Origin: CADEED01 sp036274075
Lineage (GTDB): Bacteria > Pseudomonadota > Gammaproteobacteria > Steroidobacterales > Steroidobacteraceae
DNA: 64,000 bases
Direction: 5' to 3'
Assembly (NCBI GenBank): GCA_036274075.1
Contig: DASUGK010000013.1
Span: 17,507-81,506 of the forward strand
Positions within the stretch are counted from its first letter, which is position 1. Each line of letters starts with the position of its first letter. Under the pieces are notes generated by a model, which was given only the letters and a program-made list of their open reading frames with translations, had not been told where the DNA came from and searched no databases. The position numbers and the translations under genes are program-made. This document shows, one piece after another, positions 62,788-64,000 of this stretch.

Positions 62788-63930
62788 ATGTCCAAACGCG
62801 ACTACTACAAGGTGCTCGATCTGCCGCGCACCGCGACGGAGGCTGACATCAAAAAGGCCTACCGCCGGCTGGCGATGAAGTATCACCCGGACCGCAATCC
62901 GGGCGACAAGGACGCCGAGGAGAAGTTCAAGGAGGCCAAGGAGGCCGCCGAGATCCTCGGCGATCCCGACAAGCGCGCCATCTACGACCAGCACGGGCAT
63001 GCGGGCATCGACGCCTCGCGCCAGGGCGGCGGGCGCGGCGGTTTCTCCGGCGCCGACGCCTTTGGCGAGATGTTCGGCGAGATGTTCGGCGACATCTTCG
63101 GCGGCGGCCGCCGGGGCGGCGGCCGCTCGCAGGTGTTCCGCGGCGCGGACCTCAAGTACGAGCTCGAGCTGGATCTCGACAAGGCCGTGTTCGGCCACTC
63201 GGTGGAGATCGACGTCGCCAAGCTCATGGAGTGCGACACCTGCGGCGGCAGCGGCGCCGCCAAGGGACACAAGCCCATCACCTGCGATACCTGCAACGGC
63301 GTCGGCCAGGTGCGTATCTCGCAGGGCTTCTTCCAGCTGCAGCAGCCCTGCCCGAAGTGCCGGGGCGCCGGCACCATCATCAAGAATCCCTGCGATACCT
63401 GCCTGGGGCAGGGGCGCGTGCGCCGTTCCAAGAAGCTGGCGGTGAAAATCCCGGCGGGCGTGGATACGGGCGACCGCATTCGCCTGTCCGGTGAAGGCGA
63501 GTCGGGCCGCAATGGCGGGCCGCCGGGCGACCTCTACGTCGAAATCCACGTGCGTGAGCACGAGATCTTCGAGCGCGACGGCGAGCATCTTTCCTGCGAA
63601 GTGCCCGTCAGCTTCGCGACGGCGGTGCTCGGCGGCACCGTCGAGGTGCCGACGCTCGACGGCGCCGTGTCACTCAAGATCCCGTCCGAGACGCAGTCGG
63701 GACGGGTTTTCCGCTTGCGCGACAAGGGCGTGAAGCCGGTGCGCGGCGGATCGCGCGGCGACCTGTTCTGCCGCGTCGTGGTGGAAACGCCCGTCAGCCT
63801 CAACAGCGAGCAGCGCGAGCTGCTGCGCAAGTTCGACGAGTCCCTCAAGAAAGACTCCCGCAAACACGCACCGCGCGGCGAAAGCTTCCTCGAAGGCGTC
63901 AAACGCTTCTTCTCCAGCGAACCCAGCTGA
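62788..63930 (+). CDS. dnaJ: co-chaperone DnaJ (Hsp40)
   Basis: This 380-residue protein has the J domain with HPD in MKYHPDRNPGD, and a Gly/Phe-rich region with repeated GEMFG. Four zinc repeats follow (CDTCGGSG, CDTCNGVG, CPKCRGAG, CDTCLGQG), then the C-terminal substrate-binding domain. It stimulates DnaK ATPase. It lies 34 bases after dnaK. Confidence 0.97.
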   Translation: MSKRDYYKVLDLPRTATEADIKKAYRRLAMKYHPDRNPGDKDAEEKFKEAKEAAEILGDPDKRAIYDQHGHAGIDASRQGGGRGGFSGADAFGEMFGEMFGDIFGGGRRGGGRSQVFRGADLKYELELDLDKAVFGHSVEIDVAKLMECDTCGGSGAAKGHKPITCDTCNGVGQVRISQGFFQLQQPCPKCRGAGTIIKNPCDTCLGQGRVRRSKKLAVKIPAGVDTGDRIRLSGEGESGRNGGPPGDLYVEIHVREHEIFERDGEHLSCEVPVSFATAVLGGTVEVPTLDGAVSLKIPSETQSGRVFRLRDKGVKPVRGGSRGDLFCRVVVETPVSLNSEQRELLRKFDESLKKDSRKHAPRGESFLEGVKRFFSSEPS

Positions 63931-63939
63931 GAGTGGAGG

Positions 63940-64000
63940 TGGTGTCAGAGAGGGATTGTCGGGATTACGGCGCCAAGGCGCTGACAATCCCGACAATCCC
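63940..64000. repeat. hairpin repeat element, copy 2 (cut by window end)
   Basis: The 30 bases at 63940-63969 are identical to 17671-17700. Inside it, GGGATTGTCGGGATT (63952-63966) pairs with AATCCCGACAATCCC (63986-64000) across a 19-base loop. The copy starts nine bases after the dnaJ stop. Its distal end lies outside the window. Confidence 0.8.

Overview
The window is a GC-rich (roughly two-thirds G+C by eye), densely coded bacterial chromosome segment. Gene order and protein sequences point to a gammaproteobacterium, most like the Xanthomonadales/Nevskiales/Steroidobacterales side of the class. The evidence is the block ssrA, smpB, ratA, rnfH, bamE, fur, recN, nadK, hrcA, grpE, dnaK, dnaJ; the block ffs, dnaX, ybaB, recR; DapA followed by a BamC-like lipoprotein; orn beside rsgA; and a complete mlaFEDCB operon. 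This placement is inferred from gene content, not from a phylogenetic test. I see no prophage, plasmid, transposase or CRISPR array. Many neighbouring genes overlap by 1 to 4 bases (ATGA, GTGA, TGATG), which implies long translationally coupled operons.

Layout. 0-6.2 kb: a CnoX-like thioredoxin, PutA for proline catabolism and a diguanylate cyclase. 6.2-13.3 kb: a nine-gene suf iron-sulfur operon on the minus strand (Rrf2 regulator, sufB, C, D, S, U, T, a Rieske protein, sixA) with an IscR-like operator at its promoter. 13.3-16.5 kb: mlaFEDCB. 16.5-20.2 kb: a sugar-acid degradation cluster (FMN 2-hydroxyacid dehydrogenase, FAH-family hydrolase, two-subunit UxaA-family lyase). 20.2-25.2 kb: mlaA, bepA, a PhoH/PIN protein, bcp and gcvR. 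25.2-31.8 kb: dapA, a BamC-like lipoprotein, tRNA-Ser, 4.5S RNA, dnaX, ybaB, recR, rsgA, orn and a PLP enzyme. 31.8-34.3 kb: a membrane protein/XRE pair, a DUF1249 protein and a coiled-coil protein. 34.3-42.1 kb: an efflux operon with one adaptor and two RND permeases behind a palindromic promoter. 42.1-50.4 kb: Prc/Tsp protease, small membrane proteins, a Gfo/Idh/MocA oxidoreductase, a DsbA-like protein, a GlcD-like oxidase, AguB and an FkbM-like methyltransferase. 50.5-64 kb: ssrA, an S9 peptidase, smpB, and the envelope/stress/chaperone block.

The standout feature is the tmRNA gene at 50553-51195 (minus). The tag reading frame (ANDDNYALAA), the acceptor stem and the encoded CCA are all intact, but the T-loop is interrupted by a 289-nt insert. 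The insert has the hallmarks of a group I self-splicing intron: a G-U wobble at the 5' splice site, a terminal G, P4 and P7 core elements, GNRA-capped helices and no open reading frame. Removing it restores a normal UUCAAUU T-loop and a 354-nt tmRNA. Every active tmRNA in this organism would then depend on RNA splicing, unless a second ssrA exists elsewhere. SmpB and the tail-specific protease Prc are encoded nearby.

Other notable non-coding features are two copies of a hairpin repeat with a 30-nt identical arm (17671 and 63940), a perfect 32-bp inverted repeat (6175-6270), a perfect 28-bp operator-like palindrome over the -35 box of the efflux operon, and a hairpin that pairs the start codon of the FkbM-like gene.
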